DNA of 64,000 nucleotides from Roseibacillus persicicus (GCF_014651675.1 NZ_BMXI01000007.1:62001-126000), one strand, 5' to 3'; shown: positions 40,346-50,530, counted from the stretch's first letter. Program-made: numbers and translations. Notes: generated from the letters alone by a model not told the origin.

Positions 40346-42366
40346 TGGCGCGCGATTATCAACTGCAGCAGCCGGAGCGAAAGGGGACTTCGGGGATCGA
40401 CTACAAGGCCGCTCTGAACGAGGAGCAATATGCGGCAGTGACCTCGCCGCCTGGGGCGGCGCTAGTCATTGCGGGAGCAGGCTCGGGAAAGACCCGGACA
40501 CTGACCTACCGGGTGGCCTATCTGTTGGACCAAGGAGTCGACCCCAAGGACATCCTCCTGCTCACCTTTACCAACAAGGCTTCTCGCGAAATGCTGGAGC
40601 GGGTTAAGGAACTGGTTCCTCAGGATCTTTCGACCCTCTGGGGCGGGACCTTCCACTCGATCGGCAACCGTATTTTGCGTCGTCATGCGGATGAAATCGG
40701 GTTCACCCGGTCATTTTCCATTCTCGATCGTGATGACCAGAAGTCCTTGATGAATACCGTGGTTGCGGAATGCGAGATCGATACCAAGACCCGGCGTTTT
40801 CCCAAGGCTGACGTGCTGGCCAGCATGTTCTCCATGATGCGCAACACGGGAGAGACTCTCGAAGAAATTATCGAAATTCGCTATCCCTACTTCGAAGAGT
40901 GGGGCGAGGAAATTGCGCGCGTAGAGCAGAGATACGCGGAGAAGAAGCACGAAGTCAACTCGATGGATTTCGATGACCTGTTAGTTCTGACTCTTGAGCT
41001 TTTGCAAAAGAACGAAGAGTTGCGGCACCTCTATCAGAAGCGGTTTCGCTACGTCCTGGTCGATGAGTTTCAAGATACCAACCACGTGCAAAGCGCGCTT
41101 ATCGAATTGTTGGTGGAACGACACAAGAGTCTCATGGTCGTCGGAGACGATGCCCAGTCGATCTATTCATGGCGGGGTGCCGATATGGAAAATATTCTCG
41201 GCTTTCCCGACCGTTTCGAGGGAGCCAAGGTCTTCAAAATCGAGACCAATTATCGCAGTGTCCCCGAGATTCTCGACCTTTCCAACAGCGCTATTCGAGC
41301 GAATACGCGTCAGTTTCACAAAACTCTGCGCTCTTCCCGCGAAGCTGGTTCGGCACCTCCGGCTCTTGTTCCGGTGGAAGACCCGACAACCCAGGCCCAG
41401 TTTGTGGCCCAGCGGATTCTCGAGCTTCGCGATGAGGGGGTGGAGTTGGAGGAAATGGCAGTTCTCTATCGGGCGCACCATCAGAGTCTCGAGGTTCAAA
41501 TGGAGCTCACCAACCGGGGAATCCCGTTTCAGGTCACCAGCGGGCTGCGCTTCTTTGAACAAGCGCATATCAAGGATGTGGCGGCCTTCATTAGGCTCGT
41601 CGTCAATCGTAAGGATGAGGTTAGCTTCAAGCGTATGGCCCTAATGCTCCCCGGAGTGGGGGCGAAAGGGGCTGACAAGCTGTGGGCCGCCTGGCGTAAG
41701 ACCGGATGGGGTGAAATGGAGAAGCCGCCGGAGAAGTTTTCTGACAAGCTGCTGGAATTCTCGGTGCCGAAGAAAGCGGCAAGCCATTGGGAACAGTTGG
41801 CGTATGTCCTGGATGAGCTTGTCAACAACGGCGACTTCGCCCGTCCGTCCGAAATGATCTATTCCATTCTGGAGGGAATCTACGATGAGGTCTTGCAGGC
41901 CAATTTTGAAAATTACGATAACCGCCGGGCGGATGTGGAGCAATTGATGAGCTACGCCGAGACTTTTGATGATATCGAAGAGTTCCTGGCTCAACTTTCT
42001 CTCATGGGATCGGTCGATGGAGAACCGACAGGAAAGAAAGAAGAGATCGACCCCGAGCAAATCACCTTGTCCTCCATTCATCAGGCCAAGGGATTGGAGT
42101 ATAAAGTCGTCTTTGTGATTTGGCTCACGGATGGAATGTTTCCAAACGGTCGAATCATCGAGTCCGGTGATGAGGGGCAGATGGAGGAGGAGCGTCGGCT
42201 CTTCTACGTGGCCATCACTCGCGCGAAGGATGAACTTTACCTCATCTATCCCCAGATCAATCCGCGGAGCTATACTGGGGATGTCATCCAGCGCCCCTCG
42301 CGCTTCCTGGAAGATTGTCCCGATGAGATGATGGAAGAGTGGCGCGTGGGTGGGGGAGGTTGGTAG
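40345..42366 (+). CDS. UvrD/PcrA/Rep-family ATP-dependent DNA helicase
   Basis: A superfamily 1A 3'-5' DNA helicase of the UvrD/PcrA/Rep class, 673 residues, acting in repair or replication restart. Motif I is GAGSGKT (44-50, Lys49); DEFQDT is motif II; VVGDDAQSIYSWRGA is motif III. Motif IV-VI phrases follow: VFKIETNYRS, SSIHQAKGLEYKVVFV and EERRLFYVAITRAKDELYL. It is shorter than E. coli UvrD (720 residues) and lacks its C-terminal tail, so Rep- or PcrA-like use is possible; I do not choose a symbol. It is translationally coupled (TAATG) to the symporter gene, an unexpected pairing. Confidence 0.95.
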   Translation: MARDYQLQQPERKGTSGIDYKAALNEEQYAAVTSPPGAALVIAGAGSGKTRTLTYRVAYLLDQGVDPKDILLLTFTNKASREMLERVKELVPQDLSTLWGGTFHSIGNRILRRHADEIGFTRSFSILDRDDQKSLMNTVVAECEIDTKTRRFPKADVLASMFSMMRNTGETLEEIIEIRYPYFEEWGEEIARVEQRYAEKKHEVNSMDFDDLLVLTLELLQKNEELRHLYQKRFRYVLVDEFQDTNHVQSALIELLVERHKSLMVVGDDAQSIYSWRGADMENILGFPDRFEGAKVFKIETNYRSVPEILDLSNSAIRANTRQFHKTLRSSREAGSAPPALVPVEDPTTQAQFVAQRILELRDEGVELEEMAVLYRAHHQSLEVQMELTNRGIPFQVTSGLRFFEQAHIKDVAAFIRLVVNRKDEVSFKRMALMLPGVGAKGADKLWAAWRKTGWGEMEKPPEKFSDKLLEFSVPKKAASHWEQLAYVLDELVNNGDFARPSEMIYSILEGIYDEVLQANFENYDNRRADVEQLMSYAETFDDIEEFLAQLSLMGSVDGEPTGKKEEIDPEQITLSSIHQAKGLEYKVVFVIWLTDGMFPNGRIIESGDEGQMEEERRLFYVAITRAKDELYLIYPQINPRSYTGDVIQRPSRFLEDCPDEMMEEWRVGGGGW

Positions 42367-42549
42367 GCTCTTCCGTGTCGACTTTTTAGAGGAGAGAGCA
42401 GGGAAGGTTGCTGTGGGTAAAAATCTTCAGCGTATACCAAGAGGCAATCATCCGTGGGGCTTTTACAATGCAGAAAAATGGCGTTGGAAAGTGCTCCATG
42501 AGAAGACGCAGGGCTTGAGTTTAGTGGCATGGTGCGCGAAAAGAACGTC

Positions 42550-43914
42550 ATGAAGCGTGAGTTGATTCGGCGGGTTTTGGCGAGTGAGAGCGAGAGGGAG
42601 AACGTCTCGGTAGCGGGCTGGGTGCGCACCCGGCGCGATGCCAAGGGGTTTTCCTTTTTGGAGGTGAATGATGGGTCCTGTTTGGGCAGTTTGCAGGTGG
42701 TCGTGGATGAGGGCATTCCGGGCTCGGAGGACCTTAAGCGGATGTTGACCGGCAGCTCGGTCAGCCTGGTCGGTGAACTGGTGGCTTCCCCGGCCAAAGG
42801 ACAGACTTGGGAAATGCGGGCAACTACGATCACTCTAGTAGGTGAGGCTCCCGAGGACTATCCTCTCCAGAAGAAACGGCACTCGGCAGAATTCATGCGC
42901 GAGATTGCTCACTTGCGTCCCCGCGCGAATCTCTACGGAGCGATTTTCCGTGTTCGGAGCCAGCTGACCCAGGCAGTGCATCGCTTTTTCGCGGAGCGGG
43001 ATTTTGTGAACGTGCACACTCCAATTCTAACAGCCAGCGATTGTGAAGGAGCCGGCGAGATGTTTCGAGTCACCACTCATGACCCTATGAAGGGGGGAGG
43101 GAAGCCCGAGGATGACTTTTTCGAAAAGGCTGCCTACTTGACCGTGAGCGGTCAGTTGGAAGGGGAGACCTTCGCTTGCGCGCTCTCTAACATCTATACC
43201 TTCGGCCCGACTTTCCGCGCCGAGAATTCGAACACCTCGCGTCACGCGGCCGAGTTTTGGATGATTGAGCCTGAAATCGCATTTTGCGATTTGGAAGGGG
43301 ACATGGAGCTGGCGGAAGACTTCGTCAGAGCCATGGTGCGCGAGGTGGTGGAGGAAATGCCTGAGGACTTTGCATTGTTTGCCAACTTTGTGGACAAAGG
43401 TTTGCGGGAGCGCTTGCAACAGGTCCTGGAACAGCCTTTCGTCAGGGTGTCCTACACTGATGCGGTGGAAATCCTCGAGAAGAGTGGCGCCACTTTCCAA
43501 TATCCGGTTGCTTGGGGAGAGAATCTGCAGAGCGAGCACGAGCGCTATTTGACCGAAAAGCATTTCAAGGCACCAGTTACGGTTTTCAATTATCCCAAGA
43601 CCATCAAGCCGTTCTATATGCGTCAGAATGACGATGATCGGACCGTTGCGGCGATGGACCTATTGGTCCCCGGCATTGGCGAGCTGATCGGAGGCAGTCA
43701 GCGGGAGGAACGCTATGACCGACTGAAGGCCAAGATGGACGAGGAGGGCCTGAGCGAGGGGTATGATTGGTACTTGGAGCTGCGGAAGTTCGGAAGCGTT
43801 CCTCACGCAGGTTTCGGCTTGGGCTTTGAGCGCTTGATCATGTTTGTAACGGGCGTGGGCAATATCCGTGACGTCATTCCTTTCCCCCGCACGCCGGGAA
43901 ACTGCGATTTCTAG
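42550..43914 (+). CDS. asnS: Asparagine--tRNA ligase
   Basis: Class IIb aminoacyl-tRNA synthetase that charges tRNA-Asn, 454 residues. The N-terminal OB-fold anticodon-binding domain is seen ([20 protein letters not shown] then EVNDGS). The catalytic domain has motif 2 ([20 protein letters not shown]) and motif 3 ([15 protein letters not shown]). [10 protein letters not shown] is typical of AsnRS rather than AspRS, as is the [12 protein letters not shown] block, so charging of Asn is favoured. A GTG at 42529 is in frame upstream, but ATG at 42550 fits the family start. It follows the helicase by 180 bases and precedes the Old Yellow Enzyme; no shared operon can be claimed. Confidence 0.97.
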   Translation: MKRELIRRVLASESERENVSVAGWVRTRRDAKGFSFLEVNDGSCLGSLQVVVDEGIPGSEDLKRMLTGSSVSLVGELVASPAKGQTWEMRATTITLVGEAPEDYPLQKKRHSAEFMREIAHLRPRANLYGAIFRVRSQLTQAVHRFFAERDFVNVHTPILTASDCEGAGEMFRVTTHDPMKGGGKPEDDFFEKAAYLTVSGQLEGETFACALSNIYTFGPTFRAENSNTSRHAAEFWMIEPEIAFCDLEGDMELAEDFVRAMVREVVEEMPEDFALFANFVDKGLRERLQQVLEQPFVRVSYTDAVEILEKSGATFQYPVAWGENLQSEHERYLTEKHFKAPVTVFNYPKTIKPFYMRQNDDDRTVAAMDLLVPGIGELIGGSQREERYDRLKAKMDEEGLSEGYDWYLELRKFGSVPHAGFGLGFERLIMFVTGVGNIRDVIPFPRTPGNCDF

Positions 43915-43999
43915 GGCTCGGTCAGGTTTTATGAAAAAATCGCTGGCCTTTCTCCAGAAAGGTTCGAGTTTTCGACTCCGCTCGGCGGACTGAAACGTT

Positions 44000-45052
44000 G
44001 TGAATCATTTTACGCCTACCATGTTGTTCGAGCCTGTGAAAATGGGCGCACTCGAGTTGCCAAATCGAATTGTGATGGCTCCGCTCACGCGTTGCAGGGC
44101 GAGCGAGGGGCGGGTCCCCAATGCGATGATGGCGGAATACTATTCTCAGCGATCCGGGGCTGGGTTGATTCTTTCGGAAGCCACTTCGATCTGTCCCATG
44201 GGGGTCGGCTATCCCAATACCCCCGGCATTTGGTCGGAGGCACAGGTGGAGGGGTGGAAGCTCGTCACTGATGCGGTGCATGCTGCTGGTGGCAGGATTG
44301 TCCTGCAGTTGTGGCATGTGGGCCGGATTTCCGACCCTCTTTACCTCGACGGCCGTTTGCCGGTTGCCCCGAGTGCGATTGCCCCGGAGGGACATGTCAG
44401 CCTGGTGCGACCGAAGAAGAAGTTCGAGACCCCGCGGGCCCTGGAGCTGGAAGAGATTGCGGAAGTGATTGAGGCCTATCGCAAAGGTGCTGAAAACGCC
44501 AAGAGAGCTGGCTTTGATGGGGTGGAACTACATGGCGCCAACGGGTATCTGCTGCAGCAGTTTCTGTTGGAAAGCTCGAATCATCGTACGGACGATTATG
44601 GAGGCTCGGTCGAGAACCGAGCCCGTCTGATGTGCGAGGCAGTGGATGCCGCGATTTCGGTTTGGGGGCCGGAGCGAGTGGGGCTGCATCTCTCTCCATC
44701 CAAGGAAGGAGAACGGGAATTTCGCTATCTCGCGGAGGAAATGAAGCAAAGGAAAATCGCCTTCATCTTCGCCCGCGAGCCCATCGAAGACTCCCGATTG
44801 GGAGGGGAGCTCAAGGAGCTCTTTGGCGGGCCTTTCATCGTTAACCAAGAACTGAGTATGGAGGTCGCTAGCCAACTTCTTGAGAGCGGACAAGCGGATG
44901 CCGCTTCCTGGGGACGACTTTTCATTGCCAATCCTGATTTGGTTCAGAGGTTTGTTAGTGGGGCGGCATTGAATGAGCCGAGAGAGGAGCTTTTCTATAG
45001 CGAAGGCCCGGATGGCTACACGGATTATCCAACCCTCGAGGAGGTTGGGTAG
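44000..45052 (+). CDS. Old Yellow Enzyme-family NADH:flavin oxidoreductase
   Basis: An FMN-dependent ene-reductase of the Old Yellow Enzyme (NemA-like) family, 350 residues, cytoplasmic; it reduces activated C=C bonds of aldehydes, ketones or nitro compounds with NAD(P)H. The TIM barrel starts LFEPVKMGALELPNRIVMAP. FMN and substrate residues are seen at Gln103 and His106, and at His178/Asn181/Tyr183 in LHGANGYLLQQFL, then RTDDYGGSVENRAR. The GTG start is preceded by a short region without a clear binding site. It converges with the small gene at 45061, 8 bases apart. The physiological substrate cannot be told from sequence. Confidence 0.93.
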   Translation: MNHFTPTMLFEPVKMGALELPNRIVMAPLTRCRASEGRVPNAMMAEYYSQRSGAGLILSEATSICPMGVGYPNTPGIWSEAQVEGWKLVTDAVHAAGGRIVLQLWHVGRISDPLYLDGRLPVAPSAIAPEGHVSLVRPKKKFETPRALELEEIAEVIEAYRKGAENAKRAGFDGVELHGANGYLLQQFLLESSNHRTDDYGGSVENRARLMCEAVDAAISVWGPERVGLHLSPSKEGEREFRYLAEEMKQRKIAFIFAREPIEDSRLGGELKELFGGPFIVNQELSMEVASQLLESGQADAASWGRLFIANPDLVQRFVSGAALNEPREELFYSEGPDGYTDYPTLEEVG

Positions 45053-45060
45053 GCTATAGA

Positions 45061-45450
45061 CTAGTGTTTACTGTGAAAGCTGAAGACCGCAGGGTCATGG
45101 AGCCAAATTTCGTCTAAAAAGGCGAAAACCCGCGCAGCCAGCGGAGTGGCTATGACCTCTTCGCGAGCAAAAACACGTTGGCCTTTCTCCAGTTTCCAAT
45201 CGTAGTCGGCCTCACTGACGACCATGAAGGATTCGACTTCGAATTTGTAAAGAACACTGACGAAAGCCTCTGACCCGGGGAGCACAATGAGAAACGCCAT
45301 TCCATGCCGGGGGCCGTTTTCGGTCCAACGGGCGATGTAGAGCGCTTCCGATTGGTCGGCGAGAACCGCAGTGCCGGTTGACGTGTAGGTGTGATTGCCG
45401 CAGCAGGAGCATTCACCTTGTCGAATGCTCTGCTGGGCGAGAATTGGCAT
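45061..45450 (-). CDS. Small protein of unknown function
   Basis: A 129-residue protein with a Cys pair near the N-terminus (GECSCCGNH, three Cys), possibly metal-binding. No family is recognised. It has a short C-terminal histidine-rich tip (FSFHSKH). It is only 12 bases downstream of the Tat-exported isomerase gene on the same strand, so it is likely cotranscribed. Confidence 0.6.
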   Translation of the reverse strand: MPILAQQSIRQGECSCCGNHTYTSTGTAVLADQSEALYIARWTENGPRHGMAFLIVLPGSEAFVSVLYKFEVESFMVVSEADYDWKLEKGQRVFAREEVIATPLAARVFAFLDEIWLHDPAVFSFHSKH

Positions 45451-45462
45451 ACTTGGGCGAGG

Positions 45463-46338
45463 CTATGCGAGTTCCTTGCGCACTTTTTCCAAGAGGGCCT
45501 TGGTCAGCATGACGCCTTCGTCTTCGCTGTGCTTCTTGCCTTCATATTCAACGCCAACGTAGCCGTGGTAGTTGGCCTTGAGCACGAGTTCCATTGCTTT
45601 CTTGAAGTCAGTTTGCACTTCGTTGCCCGCGCTGTCGAACTCGCGAGATTTTGCCGAGACTCCTTTTGCGAAAGGCATCAGGTCGCGGATACCCTGATAG
45701 CGGTCGTATTCGTGGAAGTTGCCAAAGTCAGGAAGGGAGCCGCAATTCGGGAGGTTCACTGCGGTAAGAACATCGGAGAGCCACTTGCCGTTGGAAGAAT
45801 TTCCCCCGTGGTTTTCGACGATGATGTTGATGTCGTGATCCGCGGCGAAGGTGGAGAGTTTGTGCAAGCCGTCGGTCACTTGCTTGGCCGCTTCCTCCGG
45901 AGAGCCGTCGCCGTAGGCGTTGACCCGAATCGAATGACAGCCAAGGGTCTTGGCTGCGGTGACCCAGCGCTTGTGCTTGTCGACAGTCTTGTTGCGACCT
46001 TCTTCGGTTTTGGCTCCGATGCTGCCCTCGCCATCGATCATGATGAGCACATTTGTCATCCCGAGGTCATTGACCCTTTGATTGAGGTCGGCGAGGTAGG
46101 CCGCGTCTTCGGCTTTGTCTTTGAAGAACTGGTTCACGTACTCCAGCGCATTGATGCCGTAGGTTTCTTTCGTGTATTTGGGCCAATCGAGGTTGGTCAA
46201 CTTGCCAGCCTTCAGCGCGCGATGGTTGGACCATTGGGCGAGAGAGATTTCGAAAAGCGGCTTCTTGGCGTTTTGTCCAAAAAGAGAGGGAGTCAGAGAA
46301 GCGGCTGCTGCGGTTGTGAGGAAGTGGCGACGGTTCAT
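45463..46338 (-). CDS. Tat-exported sugar-phosphate isomerase/epimerase-like TIM barrel
   Basis: A 291-residue AP-endonuclease-2/xylose-isomerase-like TIM-barrel protein. The N-terminus MNRRHFLTTAAAASL is a twin-arginine signal, so the folded protein is exported. The metal- and sugar-binding residues typical of the fold are visible around GEGSIG, HSIRVNAYGDGS, IIVENHGGNSSN, LPDFGNFHEYDR and YVGVEYEG. Such exported members are frequent in Verrucomicrobiota and Planctomycetes, where they may handle sugar derivatives; the reaction here is unknown. A hydroxypyruvate isomerase or myo-inositol catabolic enzyme are other possibilities. It is upstream of the small gene at 45061 and divergent from the DUF1549 gene at 46538. 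Confidence 0.85.
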   Translation of the reverse strand: MNRRHFLTTAAAASLTPSLFGQNAKKPLFEISLAQWSNHRALKAGKLTNLDWPKYTKETYGINALEYVNQFFKDKAEDAAYLADLNQRVNDLGMTNVLIMIDGEGSIGAKTEEGRNKTVDKHKRWVTAAKTLGCHSIRVNAYGDGSPEEAAKQVTDGLHKLSTFAADHDINIIVENHGGNSSNGKWLSDVLTAVNLPNCGSLPDFGNFHEYDRYQGIRDLMPFAKGVSAKSREFDSAGNEVQTDFKKAMELVLKANYHGYVGVEYEGKKHSEDEGVMLTKALLEKVRKELA

Positions 46339-46537
46339 ATTTGCAAGAGCCTAAACGGAGGCTTCGCCCAATTTCGAACGAAAATTTTGTCTAATCGGAA
46401 GAAACCGACAAATCCTTAGTCGGCAGTCTATTAACTTAATTCGTCAACCAAGGCCTTCCGCCCGCGCGAAATTAAAGAATTCTCGGCAATTCGAGAAAAA
46501 GACTCTAATTTAAAGCAACGTAATTCGTAATATTCAA

Positions 46538-48454
46538 ATGATGAACAAATCCATGCTCATGAGTAGCCTCGCGGCGATAGCCCTCTTGCCGGGGCAGCTG
46601 CTGGCTCAGAAACCACTCGCACCCAAGGACGATCCTGAGTTTCTCAAGAAGTCGGCCTTGATGGTCGATCGTCATGTTGCCTCTCTCTATAAGACGAAGA
46701 AGCTCCCGGTTCCTGATGTGGTGGATGATCCAACATTTCTGCGCCGTAGTTTTCTCGTGGCAGCAGGCCGCATTCCAAATTTGGAAGAGGCCCGCGCTTT
46801 TCTAGAGATTGAGGATTCGGACAAGCGCGAAGCTTTGGTGACTTATTTGATGGGTTCCGATGGATATCGCAGCCACATGACCAACTGGGTTTTGGATATC
46901 TTGCGTGCCCAAGACAATTTCGACCGTGGTGACGCGGCTCCGTATCTGGAATTCGTTCATAGTTCAGTCGCGGAGAACAAGCCTTGGGACGTCATGACCC
47001 GTGAGCTGCTTGCCTCGAAGGGGGCCTTGTGGAGCGAGGGCAATGGTGCAGTCGGTTATTTCGTGCGCGACAAGGGCATGGAGCTGGACAATTTGTCGAA
47101 CACAATGCGGATTTTCACCGGCACGCGGATGGAGTGTGCGCAGTGTCACGATGATCCGTTTGGAGAGTATGAGCGCATGGACTTCTACCACTTGGCCGCA
47201 TTTGTTTCCGGTCAGCGGGAAATCAATCGTGGACCTTGGGATCAGGTTTGGCGCGAGGTGAGAGATGCGAAGGAGGAGCGCAGTGAGTTTGGGGAGTTGA
47301 TGCGTTGGTTGGGTGACAACATCCACTACGCAACCTTGGGCGGAGGCGGAAATGGCCGCATCAAATTGCCAAATGATTATCAGTATCGCGATGGTGACCC
47401 GGGCGAGATGATCGGAGGCAAGACTCCCTTCGGCGACCGCAAGCGCACCTCGGATCGCAAAGACGCGGGAGACTCACGCGCGACTTTTGCGGAGTGGATT
47501 TCATCAACCGATAATCCACGCTTCAATGCCACTATCGTCAATCGGATGTGGCAGCGGGTAATGGGGCGGGGGATTTGGGAACCTGTCGATGAGTATAAGG
47601 AGCCCGAGGATACAGTCGCTCCAGCTTTGGTGAAAGACCTCGTCAAGCTGATGCAGACCCTTGAATATGACGTGAAGGCGTTTCAGAACGTGCTTCTTTT
47701 GACCCGGACCTTCCAGTTTGCCGCCAATTCTCAAGCCTTTGATGCAGGTGTTCCCCAGTCCTTCAACGGGCGTCAGCTCGAGCGCATGACTGCAGAGCAG
47801 GTCTGGGACTCAATGGTGACTTTGGTGAAAGGCAATCCCGACGCCCTGCCCAAGCGTAAATTTGGAAACGGAATCTATTACAATGGCAAAAATGTATTGG
47901 GCGGAGAAAAAACCATGGCTGAGTTGGCCGAGGAGCTTCTCGCCATCAAGTCGGCCGGTGAATACCGCCAATATGTCAACGAGCTGCTGAAGAATATGAA
48001 GTATGGCAGCGGCAAAAAGGACAAGAAGATGGAGTCCATGGATATGATGGCCAGAGCTGGTCGCCCGGGACCTGCCAACGGTATGGCCCGAGCCTCCGAA
48101 TTGGCTTCGCCAGCCCCCGAGGGCCACTTCTTGCGCCAGTTCGGGCAATCGGACCGCATCCTGTTGGACTCGGCGACTAACGAAGCCAACATGGCCCAAG
48201 TTCTTTCCCTGATGAATGGGCATGTCGAGAAGATGGTTGTCAGCAATGACAATTCCGCTCTCTACAAGGCCCTCGAAGCAGGAAGCAGTGACCGCGATAA
48301 GGTCCGCTATCTCTACTACGCCGTTCTGGGTCGTCCGCCATCGGATGATGAGATGAAGTTGCTGATGCGCGATGTCATCGACGGAACCGACGGAAGTTAT
48401 CGCAATTTGGCCTCGGCACTCCTGTCGACGCACGAGTTTTTATTCATTCAGTAA
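46538..48454 (+). CDS. DUF1549-type exported protein with c-type haem motif
   Basis: A 638-residue exported protein of the planctomycete/verrucomicrobial DUF1549 (with DUF1553-like C-terminus) type. Signal peptide about residues 1-23 (ending LLAQK). A CxxCH haem-binding motif, CAQCHDDPFG (Cys200, Cys203, His204), suggests covalent haem. Other typical blocks: PTFLRRSFLVAAGRIPNLEE, DSRATFAEWISSTDNPRFNA with IVNRMWQRVMGRGI, and the C-terminal LYYAVLGRPPSDDE. Relatives are often 700-1000 residues; this is a short form lacking the N-terminal cytochrome module. It precedes the DUF1501 gene by 27 bases, the usual pairing, and is presumably a periplasmic redox partner for it. The function of the pair is not known. 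Confidence 0.92.
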   Translation: MMNKSMLMSSLAAIALLPGQLLAQKPLAPKDDPEFLKKSALMVDRHVASLYKTKKLPVPDVVDDPTFLRRSFLVAAGRIPNLEEARAFLEIEDSDKREALVTYLMGSDGYRSHMTNWVLDILRAQDNFDRGDAAPYLEFVHSSVAENKPWDVMTRELLASKGALWSEGNGAVGYFVRDKGMELDNLSNTMRIFTGTRMECAQCHDDPFGEYERMDFYHLAAFVSGQREINRGPWDQVWREVRDAKEERSEFGELMRWLGDNIHYATLGGGGNGRIKLPNDYQYRDGDPGEMIGGKTPFGDRKRTSDRKDAGDSRATFAEWISSTDNPRFNATIVNRMWQRVMGRGIWEPVDEYKEPEDTVAPALVKDLVKLMQTLEYDVKAFQNVLLLTRTFQFAANSQAFDAGVPQSFNGRQLERMTAEQVWDSMVTLVKGNPDALPKRKFGNGIYYNGKNVLGGEKTMAELAEELLAIKSAGEYRQYVNELLKNMKYGSGKKDKKMESMDMMARAGRPGPANGMARASELASPAPEGHFLRQFGQSDRILLDSATNEANMAQVLSLMNGHVEKMVVSNDNSALYKALEAGSSDRDKVRYLYYAVLGRPPSDDEMKLLMRDVIDGTDGSYRNLASALLSTHEFLFIQ

Positions 48455-48481
48455 TCAAATTTAAAAAAGGAAGACCAACCC

Positions 48482-49798
48482 ATGAAAAACAACGAATTTA
48501 ATAAGGCCGACGAATTGGGTCGCCGCCAGTTTATGATCAATGCCGCTCGCTCTTACTTGGGAGTGACCGTGGCTCCGATGTTAGGCGCGACCCTGGCCAC
48601 GCCTGCCTTTGCTCAATCGGTCAAAGGGGGGCGAAAGGCTGCGGAGCATGTCATTTTCCTGAATATGGCAGGAGGCATGAGCCACTTGGACACCTTCGAC
48701 TTGAAGCCTGGTAGAGACGTGCAGGGTCCCGTGGAAGGGATCTCTACCGCCGGTGATTTTCAGCTTTCGCAGTATTTGCCCAAGACTGCCGAGGTTGCGG
48801 ATAAGATGTGTGTGATCAACTCAATGACCTCCACGCAGGGAGCTCACGAGCAGGGGCAATACATGCTTCACAGCAGTTACTCCCAGCGGGGCACCATCAC
48901 GCACCCCTCAATCGGTTCCTGGGTCGTCCGGCTCAAGGGGCGCAAGAACGAGACTCTGCCCGGCTTTGTTTCGGTCGGTGGAAATCCCAAGAATGCTTCC
49001 TCAGGTTTCATGGGGGCCGAGTTCGCCGGAGTTCCTCTTGGACGGGCAAATGAGGGGCTCAAGGATTCCAAGCGGGCTCACTCGGTGAGTGCCGAGGATT
49101 TCGACAAGCGCTTGGCGATAGCGGATGCTCTCAACAAAAAATTCCACGAGAAGTATAACGTCCCACAGGTCAAAGCCTATGAAAGCCTCTACGACGAGGC
49201 GGTCAAGCTGATGAATAGTGCGGACTTGAAGGCCTTCGACATCAATCAAGAGCCTGGCAATACTCGCGCCAAGTATGGAACCGACAACTTCGGTCAGGGG
49301 TGTTTGTTAGCTCGTCGTTTGGTGGAGTCCGGGGTGCGTTTCGTGGAGGTGACCTTGGGCGGCTGGGACACTCACTATGACAACTTCACCGCCGTGGAAG
49401 CCCGTGCGGCCGTGCTCGATAGAGGGTACTCGGCTCTCATGAAGGACTTGGAGGCCAAGGGCTTGCTCGATAGTACAATTGTGGTGATTGCGACTGAATT
49501 TGGACGTTCGCCCAATATCGTGGCCGAGCACAACAGCGGGCGGGATCACCACCCGGCCTGCTTCAGTGCGGTCATCTCGGGTGGCGGGGTGCAGGGTGGA
49601 ATCAAGTATGGAAAGTCCGACAAAAACGGAAACCGTCCAGACGAGAATCCGGTCACCCTTCAAGATCTCAACGCGACCATCGGCTATGCTCTCGGGCTCG
49701 ATCACTCGCAGGTTATCTACTCACCCAGCGGGCGGCCATTCCGTCTGGGTGGTGCTGACAAGGACCTGGGCACGCCCATTACATCCATCTTCAGCTGA
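48482..49798 (+). CDS. DUF1501 exported protein
   Basis: A 438-residue member of the DUF1501 family, related to alkaline-phosphatase/sulfatase-fold proteins. It has a twin-arginine signal (RRQFMINAARSYLGVTVAP, Arg14-Arg15). Typical blocks: LNMAGGMSHLDTFDLKPGR, VTLGGWDTHYDNF and VIATEFGRSPN with HNSGRDHHPACFSAVISGGG. It sits 27 bases after the DUF1549 gene and is followed by a terminator, so the two form a closed operon. Family members are exported and of unknown activity; the His/Asp blocks suggest metal binding. Confidence 0.95.
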   Translation: MKNNEFNKADELGRRQFMINAARSYLGVTVAPMLGATLATPAFAQSVKGGRKAAEHVIFLNMAGGMSHLDTFDLKPGRDVQGPVEGISTAGDFQLSQYLPKTAEVADKMCVINSMTSTQGAHEQGQYMLHSSYSQRGTITHPSIGSWVVRLKGRKNETLPGFVSVGGNPKNASSGFMGAEFAGVPLGRANEGLKDSKRAHSVSAEDFDKRLAIADALNKKFHEKYNVPQVKAYESLYDEAVKLMNSADLKAFDINQEPGNTRAKYGTDNFGQGCLLARRLVESGVRFVEVTLGGWDTHYDNFTAVEARAAVLDRGYSALMKDLEAKGLLDSTIVVIATEFGRSPNIVAEHNSGRDHHPACFSAVISGGGVQGGIKYGKSDKNGNRPDENPVTLQDLNATIGYALGLDHSQVIYSPSGRPFRLGGADKDLGTPITSIFS

Positions 49799-49823
49799 GT
49801 GAGTTTGGCGTAACGGTTTTTTC

Positions 49824-49861
49824 ACTCCTTTCCTGCTTTTGCGGGAAAGGAGTTTTTTTTG
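49824..49861 (+). terminator. Intrinsic terminator of the DUF1549-DUF1501 pair
   Basis: A 13-bp stem (49824-49836 with 49841-49853, one wobble) with a TTTT loop, followed by a run of T residues, 25 bases past the DUF1501 stop. Confidence 0.93.
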
Positions 49862-49915
49862 TGCAACTCTGAGCTTGGAAGTCTCCCACGGCTGATGAGC
49901 TGGGTGCCTGCTGGG

Positions 49916-50524
49916 CTACTGGAGAAAGTTCTTCAGCAGCTGTAAGCCGGTGTGCTGACTTTTCTCCGGATGAAACTGGGTCGCGAACAAATTGCCTTTC
50001 CGCACAGACGAGGCGAAAGGGAAGCCATAGTCTGTGGTGGAGGCAATGACATCTGAGTCCAAGGGGTGGGGATAGAAGGAATGGACAAAGTAGAAATAAG
50101 GATCGGGTTCCAAATCCTTCCAAATGGGATCGGCTGGATCCGTCGGCTGTGCTGTATTCCAGCCCATGTGCGGCACCTTCAGGCCCATGTCGGCAGGGAA
50201 GCGTTCAACCTTTCCTTCTAGAATGCCCAAACCGGGAGTCTCGGGGCTTTCTTCCGAGCCTTCGAAGAGAAGTTGATAGCCAATGCAAATTCCAAAAAAG
50301 GGTTTGTCCGCTTCCAACCATTCTTTCAAAGGCTCAACCAAGCCTCGCTCTTCCATGTTGCGCATGGAGTCGCCAAACGAGCCTTGCCCCGGAAAAGCCA
50401 GATGGGTGAGTCCTTCGAAATCCTCAGGCTTCGACACGTTCCGGGGCTGAACTCCGAGGAATTCGAGAGCGCGAACCAGTGAGCGGAGATTGCCTCCGCC
50501 ATAGTTGATTACACCAAGTTCCAT
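49916..50524 (-). CDS. hisH: Imidazole glycerol phosphate synthase, glutaminase subunit
   Basis: Class I glutamine amidotransferase subunit, 202 residues, that supplies ammonia to HisF for making imidazole glycerol phosphate in histidine synthesis. The catalytic triad is visible: Cys80 in FFGICIGYQLL, and His185 and Glu187 in ATQFHPEKSQ. The N-terminal GVINYGGGNLRSL and the oxyanion segment PGQGSFGDSM are typical. It follows hisB by 6 bases. hisF is not in the window. Confidence 0.97.
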   Translation of the reverse strand: MELGVINYGGGNLRSLVRALEFLGVQPRNVSKPEDFEGLTHLAFPGQGSFGDSMRNMEERGLVEPLKEWLEADKPFFGICIGYQLLFEGSEESPETPGLGILEGKVERFPADMGLKVPHMGWNTAQPTDPADPIWKDLEPDPYFYFVHSFYPHPLDSDVIASTTDYGFPFASSVRKGNLFATQFHPEKSQHTGLQLLKNFLQ

Positions 50525-50530
50525 TACAGA

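Noticed and set aside
46480-46497. Inverted repeat TTCTCG/CGAGAA upstream of the DUF1549 gene
   Set aside because: Only six bases per arm in an A/T-rich region; could be chance.
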